Source of the DNA: Paractinoplanes maris
GTDB lineage: Bacteria > Actinomycetota > Actinomycetes > Mycobacteriales > Micromonosporaceae
NCBI RefSeq assembly: GCF_023544465.1
Contig: NZ_JALPVL010000002.1
Coordinates: 62,001 to 126,000 of the forward strand
DNA: 64,000 nucleotides
Reading direction: 5' to 3'
Numbering within the stretch: position 1 is the first letter of the stretch; every line of letters starts with the position of its first letter. Under the pieces are notes generated by a model. It worked only from the letters and a program-made list of their open reading frames with translations, made no database searches and was not told the origin of the DNA. The position numbers were made by a program, and so were the translations under genes. Shown here piece after piece: positions 33,814 to 42,319 of the stretch.

Positions 33814-34689
33814 ATGGACGTCCGTAATCTGCCGGCGCCGGTGAAACGCGTCGTGCACCTGGGTTCGCGCTCGCTGGGCCGGCTGACCGCGCCGGGCCGG
33901 ATGACGCCGGCTTTCCTGATCTGCGGCGGGCAGCGCTGCGGCACGACCTCGCTCTACCGCGCGCTGGCCGGGCACCCGGTGGTGCTCAAGGCCGTGCTGC
34001 ACAAGGGCGTGCACTACTTCGACACGTCCTACGACCGCGGCATGGCCTGGTACAAGGGTCATTTCCCGATGCTGCGCAGCGCCGAGAAGATCGGCGAGCG
34101 ATACGGGGTGACGCCGCAGACCTTCGAGTCCAGCCCCTACTACATGTACCACCCGCAGGCGGCGGCCCGGATCGCCCGCGACCTGCCGCAGGCCCGGATC
34201 GTCGTGCTCGTCCGCGACCCGGTCGAGCGTGCCTATTCGCAGCACCATCACGAGGTCGCCCGTGGCTTCGAGACCGAGCGGGACTTCGGGGCCGCGCTGG
34301 CCCTCGAGCCGGCTCGCCTGCACAAGCAGGAGGAGCGGCTGGCCGAGGACCCGCGGTACTACAGCTTCGGCCACCAGCACCACGCCTACCGGGCCCGGGG
34401 CGAATACGCCCGCTACCTCAGCGTGATGGCCCAGCACGTCGGTCGCGAGCGCATCCACGTGGTGGAGAGCGAGCGGTTCTTCGCCGAGCCCGAGCCGGTC
34501 TACGACGAGGTGTGCGAGTTCCTGGGCCTGCCCAGCTATCTGGAGCGGCCGGCCTTCGAGCGGCACAACGCGCGCCCGCGGCAGAGCGACATGGACCCGG
34601 GGCTGCGCCGGGAGCTGACCGATCACTACCTCCCTCACGACGAGGCCCTCGTGCCTTGGCTGGGGCGCATGCCGGTATGGCGGTCCTAG
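33814..34689 (+). CDS. PAPS-dependent sulfotransferase
   Basis: 291 residues. 5'-phosphosulfate loop ICGGQRCGTTSLYRAL (about 36-51) and 3'-phosphate-binding element VVLVRDPVERAYSQHHHE (about 129-146) are both complete, as in type-1 sulfotransferases including heparan-type enzymes; HPVVLKAVLHKGVHYFD carries the probable catalytic Lys/His region. It would transfer sulfate from PAPS to a hydroxyl or amine of the polysaccharide. GGAG lies just before the ATG. It overlaps the Wzx start by 13 bases. The donor can come from the APS kinase fusion at the start of the locus. Confidence 0.9.
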   Translation: MDVRNLPAPVKRVVHLGSRSLGRLTAPGRMTPAFLICGGQRCGTTSLYRALAGHPVVLKAVLHKGVHYFDTSYDRGMAWYKGHFPMLRSAEKIGERYGVTPQTFESSPYYMYHPQAAARIARDLPQARIVVLVRDPVERAYSQHHHEVARGFETERDFGAALALEPARLHKQEERLAEDPRYYSFGHQHHAYRARGEYARYLSVMAQHVGRERIHVVESERFFAEPEPVYDEVCEFLGLPSYLERPAFERHNARPRQSDMDPGLRRELTDHYLPHDEALVPWLGRMPVWRS

Positions 34690-36239
34690 ACCAACCGGCT
34701 CCGGTCACCCGGGGGGTCGCCCGCGGCGGGCTGGCCAACATGGCCGGCTCGGCGCTGGCCGGCGGGGCGGGCGTGGTGGTCACCTGGGTGGTGGCCCGCT
34801 CGCTGGGCGCCGAGCAGGCGGGCGCGTTCTTCGCCGCCACGGCCGCGTTCGTGCTCGTCGGCGGGCTGGCCAAGCTGGGCACGCAGACCGGGCTCGTCTA
34901 CTGGCCGGCCAAGCTGCGGGCCACCGGCCGGGAGCACCTGCTGGGCGCCTGCCTGCGCGCCGGGCTGAGTCCGGTGATCGTGTTCTCGGCGGTGCTGGCC
35001 GGGGCGATGTGGCTGGCCGCGCCGGCGATCGCGCACGTCACCGCCCGCGAGGCCGGGCAGGTCGTGGACGCGCACACCGCCGGGCTGCGCGTGCTGGCGG
35101 TCTTCCTGCCGTTGCAGGCGCTGACCGACGCGCTGCTCACGGCCACCCGCGGATACCGGGCGATGCGACCGACCGTGCTGCTCGACCGGATCCTGCGCAG
35201 CGGTCTGCAGCTGGTGCTGGTCGGCGCGGCCGGGGTCGCCACCTTGTGGACGGCCGGATCGTTGCCGGCCTTCGCGCTCGCCTGGGCGGCGCCCTACCTC
35301 CCGGTGACGGTGCTCTCGGCGTACGCGCTCCGCAAGGTCTATCGCGCGAGCAAGCCGCCCGGGGTGACCACCCACCGGGCCGAGCGCCGGGCCCTGCGAC
35401 GCGAGTTCTGGCGATTCACCGGGCCGCGGGCGCTGGCCAGCGTGGCCCAGCTCGCCCTGCAGCGCATCGACGTGCTGCTCGTGGCGGCCCTGGGTGGGCT
35501 GGCGCCGGCCGCGGTCTACGCCGTGGCGGGCCGGTTCGTCGTGCTCATCCAGTTCGCCAACCAGGGGATCTCGCAGTCGGTGCAGCCCCGGCTGGCCGAG
35601 GCGCTCGCGGTCGGCGACCGTCCGACGGCCAACCACCTCTACCGGACCGCCACCGGCTGGCTCGTGCTCGTCACGTGGCCGGTCATCCTGCTGGTGATCT
35701 TCTTCGCGCCGCTGTGGCTGCGGCTGTTCGGCGATCGCTACGCGGCCGAGGGCGCGCCGGTGGTGACCGTGCTGGCCGCCGCGATGCTGGTCGCCACCGG
35801 CTGCGGCATGGTCGACATGGTGCTGGCGATGGCCGGGCGCACCTCGTGGAACCTGGCCAACGTGCTGGTCGCACTGGTCGTCACGATCACCCTGGACGTG
35901 CTGCTGATCCCCCGGTACGGCGCTCTGGGCGCGGCGATCGGGCTGGCCTGCTCGATGGTCGCCAACAACCTGCTGCCGCTGATCCAGGTCGGCCGGTCGG
36001 TCGGCCTGCACCCGTTCGGCCGGGGCACGCGGGCCGCCGCCGCCCTGTCGCTCGCCTGTTTCGGCGTACTCCCGTGGGCCGTCACCGCGATGGCCGGCGA
36101 CGGCCCCGCCGGCCGGACCCTCGCCATGCTCGCCGCCGGACCCGCGTTCCTGGCCGGCGTCTGGCTCCTACGCGTTCCGCTCGCTCTGGGCGCATTCCAA
36201 CCGAAGACCGCGTTCAAACCGAAGAGGAGGACGAGTTGA
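34677..36239 (+). CDS. Wzx-like polysaccharide flippase (MATE/MOP superfamily)
   Basis: 520 residues with about fourteen membrane helices, opening GVARGGLANMAGSALAGGAG and including FWRFTGPRALASVAQLALQRIDVLLVAALGG (helix 7 area), the usual pattern of polysaccharide exporters that flip undecaprenyl-linked units. Start ATG at 34677 lies within the sulfotransferase end in another frame. The stop overlaps the next gene's TTG (TTGA at 36236). C-terminal tail is Lys/Arg-rich (KTAFKPKRRTS), cytoplasmic. Confidence 0.88.
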   Translation: MAVLDQPAPVTRGVARGGLANMAGSALAGGAGVVVTWVVARSLGAEQAGAFFAATAAFVLVGGLAKLGTQTGLVYWPAKLRATGREHLLGACLRAGLSPVIVFSAVLAGAMWLAAPAIAHVTAREAGQVVDAHTAGLRVLAVFLPLQALTDALLTATRGYRAMRPTVLLDRILRSGLQLVLVGAAGVATLWTAGSLPAFALAWAAPYLPVTVLSAYALRKVYRASKPPGVTTHRAERRALRREFWRFTGPRALASVAQLALQRIDVLLVAALGGLAPAAVYAVAGRFVVLIQFANQGISQSVQPRLAEALAVGDRPTANHLYRTATGWLVLVTWPVILLVIFFAPLWLRLFGDRYAAEGAPVVTVLAAAMLVATGCGMVDMVLAMAGRTSWNLANVLVALVVTITLDVLLIPRYGALGAAIGLACSMVANNLLPLIQVGRSVGLHPFGRGTRAAAALSLACFGVLPWAVTAMAGDGPAGRTLAMLAAGPAFLAGVWLLRVPLALGAFQPKTAFKPKRRTS

Positions 36240-36970
36240 CCACCGACTACACCAAGGTGTTCCAGGACAGCGATGCCGTCGAGAAGTACGAGAACATCAC
36301 GTACGCGCCGGACAGCTACGCCTCGCAGATCAACGAGCGCCAGCAGGACTACCTGCGCACGCTGGTCCGCCGCGAGTTCGGGCCGCTGGCGCCGGTGCAG
36401 CACGACTTCGCCTGCGGCACCGGGCGGGCCATCCGCACCCTGCACGGGCTGGTGCGCGAGGCGCACGGCTACGACACGTCGGCCGAGATGATGGCCAAGG
36501 CGGCCGAGGTCGGGTCGCGCGCGACCTGGCACCAGGTGGCCCCGGACGGGCCGGTGCCGCACCCGGAGCCGGCCGGCTTCCCGGCCATCGTGACCATGTT
36601 CCGCCTGCTGCTCAATGTGGATGACGCGGTCCGCGACCGGGCGCTCGCGTTCGCCGCCCGGGCCCTGCCCACCGCCGACTCGGGCATCCTGGTCGTCGAG
36701 AACCACGGCAACGCCGGGTCGGTACGCCACCTGCGGGCCCGCCGGCACAAGGACGAGCGCTGGTTCGCCGAGCTGTCCCACGCCGAGGTCGCCACGCTGC
36801 TCGACCGGCACGGCTTCGTCATCGTCGAGCGGCGCGGCTTCTCGATGATCACCCCGTCGTTGCACGGCAACCGGGTGGCGCGGGCGGCCGACGCGGCGAT
36901 GCGACGGCTGCCGGGCAGCGACGCCTACGCCGTCAACGTTCTCTACACCGCGCGTCGTGTCCACGCGTAA
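36236..36970 (+). CDS. SAM-dependent methyltransferase
   Basis: 244 residues. Class I methyltransferase with motif I HDFACGTGRAIRTL (about 58-71) and acidic strand-2 end GYDTSAEMM, then VTMFRLLLNVDD for motif IV. The rare TTG start is supported by a near-perfect AAGAGGAGG (about 36222-36230) at proper spacing and by the stop-start overlap with wzx. It may methylate a sugar or polymer end in the exopolysaccharide locus. Overlaps the lipoprotein start by 14 bases. Confidence 0.85.
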   Translation: MTTDYTKVFQDSDAVEKYENITYAPDSYASQINERQQDYLRTLVRREFGPLAPVQHDFACGTGRAIRTLHGLVREAHGYDTSAEMMAKAAEVGSRATWHQVAPDGPVPHPEPAGFPAIVTMFRLLLNVDDAVRDRALAFAARALPTADSGILVVENHGNAGSVRHLRARRHKDERWFAELSHAEVATLLDRHGFVIVERRGFSMITPSLHGNRVARAADAAMRRLPGSDAYAVNVLYTARRVHA

Positions 36971-37958
36971 GCGCTACGCGGCCGTGCTGGTCGCCGCTGT
37001 GCTGCTGCTGGCCGGCTGCACGTCCGACCCGGACGAGCCGGCGCCGCCGCCCGCGCCCGACCTGACCCGGGCGCCGGGTGCCGTGGCTGTCAACAAGGGG
37101 CCGTTCCAGGCCGGCCCGGTCAAGGCACCCCGGCGCGGGGCACTGTTCGGCGCGTGGATCAAGCCGGACGAGCTGACCCACGTGGGCCGGCTCGCGGCGG
37201 TCGAGAGCCTCCAGGCCGACCTGGGCCGGTCGCTGACCATCGTCAACACCTACCGCCGCTTCGAGCAGATGGTCGGCACGCCGTCCGACAAGGAGTTCCT
37301 GGCCCGGGGCGCGACGCTCATGGTGAGCTGGGCGACCGGCGACAACCGGTCCATCCTGGACGGTGAGCACGACGACCTGATCCGCAAGCAGGCGCGGGCC
37401 ATCCGCAAGATCAGGACACCGGTGCTGCTGCGGATGCGCTGGGAGATGGACCGGCCCAACCTGCGGGCGACGATGTGGTCGGGCCCCGACTACATCGCGG
37501 CCTGGAAATACGTCCGGGACATCTTCCGCCAGGAACGGGCGAACAACGTCTCGTGGGTGTGGTGCCCGACCGCCGAGGGGTTCATCCGGGGCGACGCGCC
37601 CGGCTTCTATCCGGGCGACGACCAGGTCGACTGGACGTGCGTGGACGTCTATGCCGGGGAGCGCTTCGAACCCATCGGCACCCTGATGGGCCCGTTCCTG
37701 ACCTGGGCCGCGCAGCGCCCGAAGCCGATCGTGATCGGCGAGTTCGGGGTGGCCAGGGCGTGGGGCTCGGCGGGCCGGGCGGCCTGGCTCAAGGACGCGC
37801 GGCGCACCTTCAAGGTGAACCCGCAGATCAAGGCGATCACCTACTTCGAGTCGAACCCCGAGGGCAACGGACCCAAGAAGCAGTTCCAGCTGACCGGCGA
37901 TCCGCCGGCGTTCAAGGAGTTCCAGTCCATGGTGCGGGATCCCTATTTCAGTCCCTGA
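36957..37958 (+). CDS. GH26-like lipoprotein
   Basis: 333 residues. Lipoprotein signal (RKRYAAVLVAAVLLLAGC; Cys about 21) puts it on the outer membrane face. The domain starting GALFGAWIKPDELT is GH26-like: acid/base Glu in LLRMRWEMDRPN (about 164), nucleophile Glu in PIVIGEFGVA (about 263), plus VSWVWCPTAEG. It is a second GH26-type protein of the locus and could shorten or release the polymer. GTG start within the methyltransferase end. Its last 11 bases overlap the end of the convergent VOC gene. Confidence 0.8.
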   Translation: MSTRKRYAAVLVAAVLLLAGCTSDPDEPAPPPAPDLTRAPGAVAVNKGPFQAGPVKAPRRGALFGAWIKPDELTHVGRLAAVESLQADLGRSLTIVNTYRRFEQMVGTPSDKEFLARGATLMVSWATGDNRSILDGEHDDLIRKQARAIRKIRTPVLLRMRWEMDRPNLRATMWSGPDYIAAWKYVRDIFRQERANNVSWVWCPTAEGFIRGDAPGFYPGDDQVDWTCVDVYAGERFEPIGTLMGPFLTWAAQRPKPIVIGEFGVARAWGSAGRAAWLKDARRTFKVNPQIKAITYFESNPEGNGPKKQFQLTGDPPAFKEFQSMVRDPYFSP

Positions 37959-38313
37959 TCTCCTCCAGGAACTCGAGCCGGTTGCCGTGATCGTCCTGTG
38001 CGTAGAACCGCCGGTGGCCCGGGAAGTGGGGATCCCACTGCACCGGGCGGCCGGCGGTCTCCAGCATCCCGGCCAGCAGGTCGAGACCCGTCACGAGTAC
38101 GCCGGGGTGAGCGCGCGTCTGCGGCCGGAAATCCTCGACCGGGCTGACGTGCACCTCCCACCCGCCGCCCCGGAACCAGCAGCCGCCCCGGGCCGCCAGC
38201 ACGGGCGGCTTGGCCAGCTCGATCATCCCCAGCACACCGGCGTAGAACGCGCGGGCCGCCTCTTCGCCACCGGGCGGGCACAGGATCTGGACGTGATGCA
38301 GGCGCTCGAACAT
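37948..38313 (-). CDS. Glyoxalase/VOC-family protein
   Basis: 121 residues, one vicinal-oxygen-chelate unit: LHHVQILCPPGGEEAARAFYAGVLGM at the start, HVSPVEDFRPQTRAHPG in the middle, and the C-terminal FYAQDDHGNRLEFLEE with the metal-ligand Glu. Members include glyoxalases, dioxygenases and resistance proteins; the substrate here is unknown. Start ATG at 38313 chosen because it opens the VOC fold; a TTTAAT -10-like element seven bases upstream and no Shine-Dalgarno suggest a leaderless transcript. A CGTACGTACG palindrome (38328-38337) lies just upstream. Not obviously part of the polysaccharide locus. Confidence 0.82.
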   Translation of the reverse strand: MFERLHHVQILCPPGGEEAARAFYAGVLGMIELAKPPVLAARGGCWFRGGGWEVHVSPVEDFRPQTRAHPGVLVTGLDLLAGMLETAGRPVQWDPHFPGHRRFYAQDDHGNRLEFLEEIRD

Positions 38314-38327
38314 GCCACTTATTAAAC

Positions 38328-38337
38328 CGTACGTACG
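38328..38337. promoter_or_regulatory. Palindrome upstream of the VOC gene
   Basis: CGTACGTACG, self-complementary, next to the predicted -10 (TTTAAT on the minus strand, 38326-38321). TetR-type regulators often bind such sequences; here it is only a candidate. Confidence 0.3.
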
Positions 38338-38342
38338 TCTTG

Positions 38343-38690
38343 CTAGCGACCCGCTCGCTGGGCACAGGCGACGCACGTGGTGGCGAACGGGCGGATCTCG
38401 AGACGCTCGGCCGCGATGACCTCGCCGCACACCTCACAGCGGCCGTAGGTGCCGGCGTCCAGCCGGGTGAGGGCGTCGTCGACCGATACCAACTGGGCCC
38501 GGGCCGCCGCCAGGACGGCGGTCAGCTGCGCCCGCTCGTAGGCGATCGTCGCGCCCTCGGGGTCGTGCTCGTCGTCGGCGTTGTCGGCCCGGGACGCCTC
38601 GAACAGGGCCCGGAGATCCGCGTCGAGCGTGGCGATCTCGAGCTTGGCCTGCTCGCGCAGCCGCTCCAGCGCGATCCGGTGACTGTCCAC
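38343..38690 (-). CDS. TraR/DksA-family zinc-finger protein
   Basis: 115 residues. Long N-terminal helical hairpin (LERLREQAKLEIATLDADLRALF ... LTAVLAAARAQLVSVDDALTRL) followed by a C4 zinc finger: Cys-x2-Cys in RCEVCGE and Cys-x2-Cys in TCVAC. The family binds the RNA polymerase secondary channel and tunes transcription, often with ppGpp; DALTRLDAGTYGRCEVCGE is a standard segment. GTG start nine bases after the TagA-like stop, so co-transcribed with it. Role in this location unknown. Confidence 0.9.
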   Translation of the reverse strand: MDSHRIALERLREQAKLEIATLDADLRALFEASRADNADDEHDPEGATIAYERAQLTAVLAAARAQLVSVDDALTRLDAGTYGRCEVCGEVIAAERLEIRPFATTCVACAQRAGR

Positions 38691-38699
38691 GGCTCCAAC

Positions 38700-39497
38700 C
38701 TAGCGAGCCCGGGCGCGCTGGGCCGGGGCCTGGGCGAGCAGGCGCAACGCGTACGGGGCGTCGTGGCGCAGGTAGCGGCCGGCCAGGCGGCGGGGCTCGG
38801 TGCCGAGGCGGTGCGCCCATTCCAGGCCGGTGCGCTGCATCCAGCGCGGGGCCCGCTCGATGTCGCCGGCGATGAAGTTGACCGCGGCGCCACAACCCAG
38901 GAACCAGGTTTGCGGCAGCTCGGCCCGCAACCGCGTGATCACGCGCTCCTGCTTGGGATAGCCCAGGCCGACGAAGACCAGGTCGGGGCGGGCGTCGACC
39001 ACCTTCGCGCAGACATCGGCGTACGCCAAAGGATCCCGCTCGAAGCCGAACGGCGGGCAGCTCGTGCCGGCCAAGCGCAGACCCGGACAGGTGGCCAGGA
39101 GCCGATCGGCGGCCCGGGTGGCGCCGTCCGGGGTGGCGTCGTCGGTCGCCGGCGCACCGCCGAGCACGAAGATCGAACGGCCGTCCAGACCGAGGCCGGC
39201 CGAGAGAGTCCGGATCAGGCTGCTGCCGGCCACCCGCTCGGGCAGGGGCGTCCCGCTCAGCTTGCTCGCCCAGACCAGCGGCATGCCGTCGGCGACGATC
39301 AGGTCGGCGTCGGCCAGGTGCCGGCGGCACTCGTCGTCACGCTGGGCCCGGCGCAGGATGTCGATGTTCGGGGTCAGGATCCGGCCGCCGCGGCCGTGCG
39401 TCAGCGCATCCCGCACGACCGCCACCACCTCGGCCTCGGTGATCCGATCGATGCCGGTCCCGTCGAGCTGGACCCGATCGAAAGCCTCGACTGACAC
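38700..39497 (-). CDS. WecG/TagA/CpsF-family glycosyltransferase
   Basis: 265 residues, GT26 family. Conserved ILTPNIDILRRAQRD with the catalytic Asp, ADGMPLVWASKL, FVLGGAPA and LVFVGLGYPKQE. These enzymes add the second sugar to an undecaprenyl-linked sugar (for example ManNAc onto GlcNAc-PP-lipid). It therefore probably makes part of the repeat unit exported by the nearby flippase, although it is on the opposite strand. GTG start with AAGGAGG seven bases upstream. Divergent from the second sulfotransferase across only 62 bp, which include a 9-bp direct repeat ACGAGCGAA (39531-39548). Confidence 0.9.
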   Translation of the reverse strand: MSVEAFDRVQLDGTGIDRITEAEVVAVVRDALTHGRGGRILTPNIDILRRAQRDDECRRHLADADLIVADGMPLVWASKLSGTPLPERVAGSSLIRTLSAGLGLDGRSIFVLGGAPATDDATPDGATRAADRLLATCPGLRLAGTSCPPFGFERDPLAYADVCAKVVDARPDLVFVGLGYPKQERVITRLRAELPQTWFLGCGAAVNFIAGDIERAPRWMQRTGLEWAHRLGTEPRRLAGRYLRHDAPYALRLLAQAPAQRARAR

Positions 39498-39559
39498 GCC
39501 ACGCCTCCTTCACGCTTGTTGGTTCGTTATACGAGCGAAACGAGCGAAGGTGGGCCAAA

Positions 39560-40504
39560 GTGGCACGAGTGCTATTTCTGGGTGGATTAGGACGAAGCGG
39601 GACAACGCTCGTCGAACGCCTGCTAGGCGAGCTACCCGGGGTGTGCACGCTCGGTGAGATCGTCCACCTGTGGCAGCGCGATCTGCGCGACGACGAACGG
39701 TGCGGCTGCGGAGCCCGCTTCTCGGCCTGTGCGTTCTGGCGGCGGGTCGGGCAGTACGCCTTCGGCGGCTGGCAGAACGTCGACGTCGACCGGGTGCACG
39801 CGCTGCGCGACGCGGTCGAGCGCACCCGGCACATCCCCCGGCTGGCCACCGCCGTCGAGCCGCCCGACGAGGTGCACGAGTACGCACACTTCTACGCGCG
39901 GGTGTACGCCGCCGCGGCCGAGATCGCCGGTGCGCGGGTGGTGGTCGACTCGTCCAAGCACTCGGCACTCGCCCACGTGCTGCGCTGGGCCCCCGACATC
40001 GACCTCCGTGTGCTGCACGTCGTACGGGACGCACGCGGGGTGGCGTATTCGTGGACCAAGAAGGTCTCCCGGCCCGAGACCGACGGCGCCGACGAGATGA
40101 CCCGGTACTCCCCCGGTCGCTCGGCACTTCTGTGGAACGCTCACAACGCCGCTTTCGGGCTGCTGGCCAAGCGCGGCGTGGCCGTGCACCGGCTGCGCTA
40201 CGAGGAGTTCCTGGCCGACCCGCGGACGCAGTTGCTGTCGATCGCTGACTTCGCCGGGCTGCGGCTGCGACCCGAGGACCTGTCCTTCCTGGGCGACGGC
40301 TACGCCGACCTCAAGGTCGGGCACAGCGCCGCCGGCAACCCGATGCGCTTCACCGTCGGCCGGCTGCCGCTGCGCCACGACGACGCCTGGAAGCGCTCGC
40401 TGCCGCCCAGCCAGAGGCGCCTGGTCGGCACGGTCTGCGCCCCGATGCTGCGGGCCTACGGATACCCGCTGTCTGTCCCGTCGTCGCCCGAGGAGATTCG
40501 ATGA
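39560..40504 (+). CDS. Sulfotransferase family protein (second)
   Basis: 314 residues. 5'-phosphosulfate loop FLGGLGRSGTTLVERLL (about 6-22) and 3'-phosphate site LHVVRDARGVAYSWTKKV (about 153-170); VVVDSSKHSALA is the substrate-side signature seen in actinobacterial sulfotransferases. Only weakly like the sulfotransferase at 33814, so a second specificity is likely. GTG start with GAAGG about nine bases before. Coupled to the following glycosyltransferase by ATGA (40501-40504). Confidence 0.85.
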   Translation: MARVLFLGGLGRSGTTLVERLLGELPGVCTLGEIVHLWQRDLRDDERCGCGARFSACAFWRRVGQYAFGGWQNVDVDRVHALRDAVERTRHIPRLATAVEPPDEVHEYAHFYARVYAAAAEIAGARVVVDSSKHSALAHVLRWAPDIDLRVLHVVRDARGVAYSWTKKVSRPETDGADEMTRYSPGRSALLWNAHNAAFGLLAKRGVAVHRLRYEEFLADPRTQLLSIADFAGLRLRPEDLSFLGDGYADLKVGHSAAGNPMRFTVGRLPLRHDDAWKRSLPPSQRRLVGTVCAPMLRAYGYPLSVPSSPEEIR

Positions 40505-41415
40505 ACTGGCCGTCCGTCGGCGTCGTCATTCCCACCCGCAACCGGCCCGAGCTCGTGCGCAAGGCGATCGGCGCGGTCCGTGACCAGCGCTACCCGGGTG
40601 AGGTCAAAGTGCTGGTGGTCTATGACCAGACCGAGCCCGACTACCTGCTCGCCGCGACCGACGACGTCCAGGTGCTGGTGCTGACCAACTGGCGCACCTC
40701 GGGCCTGGCCGGCGCCCGCAACACCGGCATCCTGGCCCTCGACACCGAGTTCGTGGCGTTCTGCGACGACGACGACCAGTGGCATCCCGACAAGCTCCGC
40801 CGCCAGGTGGCGGCGCTGATGGCCGAGCCCGACGCCGAGTTCGCGACGTGTGCGATCGAGGTCGAGTACGAGGGCAAGTGCACCCCGCGGCTGGCCGGGC
40901 GGCCCCGGGTCACGGTCGACGACCTGGCCCGCTCCCGGATGGCGATGCTGCACTCGTCGTCGTTCCTGATCCGCCGGGCGGCGCTGGCCGACGACGCGAT
41001 CGGCCTGGTCGCCGAGGACGCCCCGGGCAGCCAGAACGAGGACTGGGACCTGCTGCTGCGGGCCGCCCGCCGGGCACCGATCGTGCACCTCGACGAGCCG
41101 CTCGTCCGGGTCCTGTGGGGCCGCACCTCGCACTACGCCTACGAGTACGCCACCAAGATCAGCTCCCTGCGCTGGATGATGCAACGGCACCCCGAGATCA
41201 GCGGCTGCCGGCCCGGTGCGGCCCGCGTCTACGGCCAGCTCGCGTGCTGGTCGGCCGCCACCGGCAACCGCAGCCAGGCGTGGCAGTTCAGCAAGGAGGC
41301 CGTACGCGCGAACTGGAAGGAACCGCGCACCGCGATCGCGCTCGCCGCGATGACCGGAGCGGTAAAAGTTGAGAACGTTCTCTCCGCCCTCCACAAGCGC
41401 GGACGCGGAATCTGA
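40501..41415 (+). CDS. Family 2 glycosyltransferase
   Basis: 304 residues, soluble GT-A fold: VGVVIPTRNRPELVRKAI at the start, GLAGARNTGI, then metal-binding FCDDDDQW (DxD, about 93) and the acceptor-side Asp in NEDWDLLLRAA (about 182). Would add a sugar to the repeat unit. Overlaps the upstream sulfotransferase, hence the sulfated sugar and this transfer may be successive steps. C-terminus is basic and may touch the membrane. Last gene of the polysaccharide locus on the plus strand. Confidence 0.88.
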   Translation: MNWPSVGVVIPTRNRPELVRKAIGAVRDQRYPGEVKVLVVYDQTEPDYLLAATDDVQVLVLTNWRTSGLAGARNTGILALDTEFVAFCDDDDQWHPDKLRRQVAALMAEPDAEFATCAIEVEYEGKCTPRLAGRPRVTVDDLARSRMAMLHSSSFLIRRAALADDAIGLVAEDAPGSQNEDWDLLLRAARRAPIVHLDEPLVRVLWGRTSHYAYEYATKISSLRWMMQRHPEISGCRPGAARVYGQLACWSAATGNRSQAWQFSKEAVRANWKEPRTAIALAAMTGAVKVENVLSALHKRGRGI

Positions 41416-41494
41416 CTCCCGCCGGCCAGGCCGGCCGCCCTCCCGGGAAACGACTGAAGGCCCGACTCTTTCGCGCACGCCCGATCACCAGGTA

Positions 41495-41511
41495 GTGTTC
41501 GGGCGTGTTCG
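41495..41511 (+). promoter_or_regulatory. Direct repeat, candidate DeoR operator
   Basis: Two GTGTTCG heptamers (41495-41501 and 41505-41511), starts 10 bp apart, that is, on the same DNA face, 32 bp upstream of the regulator ATG. DeoR-family proteins often bind short direct repeats at their own promoter. Confidence 0.35.
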
Positions 41512-41542
41512 ATTTAGTGCGGTTCCCGGCGGCGGTCCACTG

Positions 41543-42319
41543 ATGCTGGCACAGCAGCGACAGGCCGCGATACTCGACCGTGTCCGAGCGGCCGGCGGCG
41601 TCCGGGTCAGCGAGCTCGCCTCGGAATACGGCGTCTCCGACATGACCATCCGCCGCGACCTGGAGTCCCTGGCCGACCGGGGCCTGCTGGCGAAGGTACA
41701 CGGCGGCGCCACCACGGTGAGCCCGGGCTCGGCCCACGAGCCCGGCTTCGCGGCCAAGAGTGTGCGCCAGCGCGGTGAGAAGGCGGCCATGGCCATGCGC
41801 GCCGCCGCGCTCGTCTCCCCCGGCGACGCGATCGCGCTCTCCGCCGGCACGACCACCGCCGGCCTGGCCCAGCGCCTGGTCGACGTGCCCTCGCTGACCG
41901 TGGTGACCAACTCGATCCCGGTCGCCGACATCTTCTATCGGGCCGGCCGGCCCGACCAGACCGTCGTGCTGACCGGCGGGACGCGGACGCCGTCGGACGC
42001 TCTCGTCGGCCCGGTCGCGGTCGCCGCCATCGGCACCCTGCACCTCGACATGCTCTTTCTGGGCGTGCACGGCATGAGCGAACGCGCCGGCTACACCACC
42101 CCCAACCTCATGGAGGCCGACGTCAACCGGGCTCTGGTCGAGGCCGCCGAGCGCCTCGTCGTGCTGGCCGACCACACCAAGTGGGGCACGGTCGGCATCT
42201 CCTCGATCGTGCCGCTCGAGCGCGCGGACGTCCTGATCACCGATGACGGGCTGGACGAGCCGGCCCGCTCCCTGTTGGCCGAGACGGTCCGGGAGCTTGT
42301 CGTGGTGACTGCGCAGTGA
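41543..42319 (+). CDS. DeoR-family transcriptional regulator of galactose metabolism
   Basis: 258 residues. N-terminal DeoR HTH (MLAQQRQAAILDRVRAAGGVRVSELASEYGVSDMTIRRDLESL), then a DeoRC sugar-phosphate-binding domain (ALSAGTTTAGLAQRL, VVTNSIPVADIF, TGGTRTPSDALVGPVA, LFLGVHGMSERAGYTT, DHTKWGTVGISSI). Start taken at the Met that opens the HTH; the longer frame upstream lacks family sequence. Its stop overlaps the galT start (GTGA), so it probably controls galT in response to a phosphorylated sugar. Confidence 0.9.
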   Translation: MLAQQRQAAILDRVRAAGGVRVSELASEYGVSDMTIRRDLESLADRGLLAKVHGGATTVSPGSAHEPGFAAKSVRQRGEKAAMAMRAAALVSPGDAIALSAGTTTAGLAQRLVDVPSLTVVTNSIPVADIFYRAGRPDQTVVLTGGTRTPSDALVGPVAVAAIGTLHLDMLFLGVHGMSERAGYTTPNLMEADVNRALVEAAERLVVLADHTKWGTVGISSIVPLERADVLITDDGLDEPARSLLAETVRELVVVTAQ

